The notes under the pieces were generated by a model, which made no database searches, was not told the origin of the DNA, and saw only the letters and a list, made by a program, of their open reading frames with translations. This document shows positions 62,375-64,000 of a stretch of 64,000 nt of DNA, one piece after another. Made by a program: the position numbers and the translations under genes. How positions within the stretch are numbered: the first letter of the stretch is position 1; every line of letters begins with the position of its first letter. Origin of the DNA: HyVt-443 sp964544655 (GTDB lineage Bacteria; Pseudomonadota; Gammaproteobacteria; Chromatiales; Chromatiaceae); contig CAZJCM010000003.1 in NCBI GenBank assembly GCA_964544655.1, forward strand, positions 1-64,000, written 5' to 3'.

Positions 62375-62575
62375 CGGCCCGCAATCGATAAAATCCCCCA
62401 GGAACACGGCCTTGCCGGCCGACCGCCGACAGCCACCACCGCGCCGCTCATACCGGAGCTGCTGCAACAGCCGCTCCAGCTTGTCCGCCTGCCCATGGAC
62501 GTCACCAATGAAATCGCATTGGGTCAAGATCCGCCACGCTGATTGCCACCCCGCAACGACCGGGGCGGCGTCCAC
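62375..62575 (-). pseudogene. Metallophosphoesterase N-terminal remnant
   Basis: About 50 residues match the start of a calcineurin-like phosphoesterase (ApaH/PrpE type): CDFIGDVHGQADKLERLLQQ, RSAGKAVFLGDFIDCGP. Motif I (DVHG) and motif II (GDFID) are there, but after the GP the frame continues as ~38 unrelated residues and stops, losing the remaining metal-binding motifs. No in-frame ATG precedes the homology; the frame opens at a GTG. It sits in the 451-base gap between icd and the citrate-lyase-like gene, which otherwise shows no features. Confidence 0.7.
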
Positions 62576-62580
62576 ATACC

Positions 62581-64000
62581 TCAGCCGATGTGACTACACT
62601 TGCTGGCCGGCGTCCGGGTATCCATATTACGCCCGCGGTTGGTGTGGTCCTCGATCTCCGCTGCACTGCCGATCATGCGACCGAACAGGAAGGTGGTGAA
62701 GGCCGCAGACTCCATCACCCGGTCGGAAATATCGCCATCCACATAGGGCCGCCACAGCATCTTCAGCAGGATAACCGCGATCACCGCATCCACGTTCACA
62801 CAGTAGACATTGCGGCTGACACCGACCTTGTACAGGGCCTGCACCAGTTCATGGTAGAAATCGAGGAATATGTTGTAACTGCCGCGCTTGTTGAACAGCT
62901 CGCTGACGAACACCTCCCGCGGGTCATAGTTCACCGGCTCGCCCTTGAATACCGGGTGATTGATGCAGGGAATCTTGGCGTAGGAGAGATCCCCCGCCGC
63001 TTTCGCCTTCTTCTTATAGGCCAGATATTCCTTGGCATAGGCCAGGGCCATTGCGGACAGATCGAGGCCGTGATCGCGGGCGCCTGGATTGACCAGGCCA
63101 GAGTCCCGGAAGCGGTCGAGCAGAAAGGAGATCGCTTCGTATCCATTACCGCCGTGGGCATAACCGGTGTGAGTGAGGAAACCCAGGTAGCTCTTGTTGA
63201 TCTGCACCCGCTTCGGCGCCTCCGGCCCATCGGCGCTGACCGCCCCCTTGGCGCCCTGGGCCGAAATGGTGCCAGGACCGTTGGAGATGATCAGCCCCAG
63301 CAGCACCGAGAAGGAGAACAGGGCCTCCATGTCCGGGCGCTGACCCAGCAGCGCCAGATGGGCGGTCTCGGCGAAGCTCCAATCGTTGAGCAGCTCGCTG
63401 TCGGGCACACCGCAGAACTTACCGGGCTCCTGCTTCGCTTCGCTGGCGGCAGCACCAACCAGCGTACTGTAGATACGAAAATGCCAGGGCAGGTTCTCCA
63501 CCGTGGTGATGGAGATGCGTTTGCGCATCAGCGCCGGCCATGCCAGATGGGTAGTGATGGCAGCAAGAACCACCTGTCCGCGCAGCTGACCACCGAGCCG
63601 CTCTGCCAGGGCCTTGAGAAATTCGACGAACACCGACTTGGCACCCCGTGCCGTCATCGCAGCCAGCATGGCGCTGCCCCGGCTGCAGGCAGCATCGGAG
63701 ACCAGTACCCGTGCCGGGTCACCATCCAACGCCTGATTCAGTTGATCGGTAAAATCAAACGCCGTATCGGAAGGGTCGTTCAGACCGCTCTTGCGAAACA
63801 GATCGACCAGGACCGCCGCAGCATCCCGTGCCGCCTCCACTTCACCCGGCCCGACCAGGGCAAGGGCCGCAGAGAGGCTGGTGTTCGGGCTGTTACCCGC
63901 CTGCCGCGCCGCCTCGGCTGCCGCCAGACCGATGCTGCCGCTCTGATTGACGAAGCCGTTGAGGGCCACATTGGCCAGCGCCACCCCGTTCATGTCGGGA
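62581..64000 (-). CDS. Citrate-synthase-like C-terminal part of a type II ATP-citrate lyase alpha subunit (5' end beyond window)
   Basis: At least 473 residues are visible; the frame continues past base 64000 and the ATG at 63993 is probably internal. The last ~250 residues follow the citryl-CoA lyase end of ATP-citrate lyase: SVLLGLIISNGPGTIS, TGYAHGGNGYEAISFL, CINHPVFKGEPVNYDPR (in place of GHRVKSINNPD), NVYCVNVDAVIAVILLKML and FLFGRMIGSAAEIEDHTNR. The ~200 residues before it are not part of the animal enzyme. Type II ACL has been described in Magnetococcus and tubeworm symbionts; the neighbouring icd, acn and korAB fit a reductive TCA role. A citrate synthase or citryl-CoA lyase relative is the alternative. 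Confidence 0.7.
   Translation of the reverse strand, partial: PDMNGVALANVALNGFVNQSGSIGLAAAEAARQAGNSPNTSLSAALALVGPGEVEAARDAAAVLVDLFRKSGLNDPSDTAFDFTDQLNQALDGDPARVLVSDAACSRGSAMLAAMTARGAKSVFVEFLKALAERLGGQLRGQVVLAAITTHLAWPALMRKRISITTVENLPWHFRIYSTLVGAAASEAKQEPGKFCGVPDSELLNDWSFAETAHLALLGQRPDMEALFSFSVLLGLIISNGPGTISAQGAKGAVSADGPEAPKRVQINKSYLGFLTHTGYAHGGNGYEAISFLLDRFRDSGLVNPGARDHGLDLSAMALAYAKEYLAYKKKAKAAGDLSYAKIPCINHPVFKGEPVNYDPREVFVSELFNKRGSYNIFLDFYHELVQALYKVGVSRNVYCVNVDAVIAVILLKMLWRPYVDGDISDRVMESAAFTTFLFGRMIGSAAEIEDHTNRGRNMDTRTPASKCSHIG

Noticed and set aside
1..64000. CRISPR arrays, prophage or insertion sequences
   Set aside because: No regularly spaced direct repeats, integrase, transposase or phage structural genes were seen on either strand.

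Overview
The window is a stretch of GC-rich (about 60-65%) gammaproteobacterial chromosome. The housekeeping genes (leuS-lptE-holA-proA, engB, polA, speA/speE, ubiK, comM, coq7) are typical of Gammaproteobacteria. The metabolic half is what would be expected of a sulfur-oxidising autotroph related to Chromatiales or Sedimenticola-like bacteria and the tubeworm symbionts. That placement is an inference from gene content, not from a marker-gene comparison. I see no tRNA, rRNA, CRISPR array, prophage or insertion sequence.

Layout. 0-8.8 kb: leucyl-tRNA synthetase (5' end cut by the window), LptE, DNA polymerase III delta, ProA, EngB and PolA. 9-17.7 kb: polyamine synthesis (divergent speA/speE) surrounded by three cyclic-di-GMP enzymes, one of which carries an ODP-like metallo-beta-lactamase-fold sensor with altered metal ligands. 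17.8-19.7 kb: glnK-amtB behind a clear sigma-54 promoter and two NtrC-like sites. 19.8-22 kb: ubiK and comM, with related inverted repeats on both sides of comM. 22-29.2 kb: an L-Ara4N lipid A modification operon (arnT, one SMR subunit, arnB, arnC, a split arnA, arnD), mostly translationally coupled by ATGA overlaps. 29.4-31.5 kb: a GlcF-like Fe-S protein and Coq7.

31.6-64 kb holds what looks like a reductive TCA cycle island. A six-gene minus-strand operon encodes a two-subunit 2-oxoacid:ferredoxin oxidoreductase with intact thiamine-diphosphate and Fe-S motifs (KorAB), two very unusual pyruvate:ferredoxin-oxidoreductase-like proteins (1522 and 833 residues) whose thiamine sites look degenerate, and RnfB-like and RnfC-like electron carriers without the other Rnf membrane subunits. 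Upstream lies a three-gene set (2Fe-2S/4Fe-4S protein, FrdA-like flavoprotein, NuoF-like NADH subunit) that could be a soluble NADH-dependent fumarate reductase. Then come aconitase, the proton-translocating transhydrogenase PntAB, a cytochrome c, a stress/sulfate-exporter group with a 42-residue membrane protein, an ECF sigma/anti-sigma pair, a glycosyltransferase, monomeric NADP-isocitrate dehydrogenase, and at the right edge the C-terminal part of a protein resembling the citrate-synthase-like end of a type II ATP-citrate lyase.

Taken together, the right half supplies most reductive-direction TCA steps (citrate cleavage, aconitase, reductive isocitrate dehydrogenase, 2-oxoglutarate synthase, fumarate reductase) plus the means to make NADPH (PntAB) and to move electrons between NADH and ferredoxin (RnfB/RnfC with the PFOR-like proteins). 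The KorAB/PFOR-like/RnfBC operon is the best candidate here for an undescribed system. Domain calls and alignments were made by eye without database searches.
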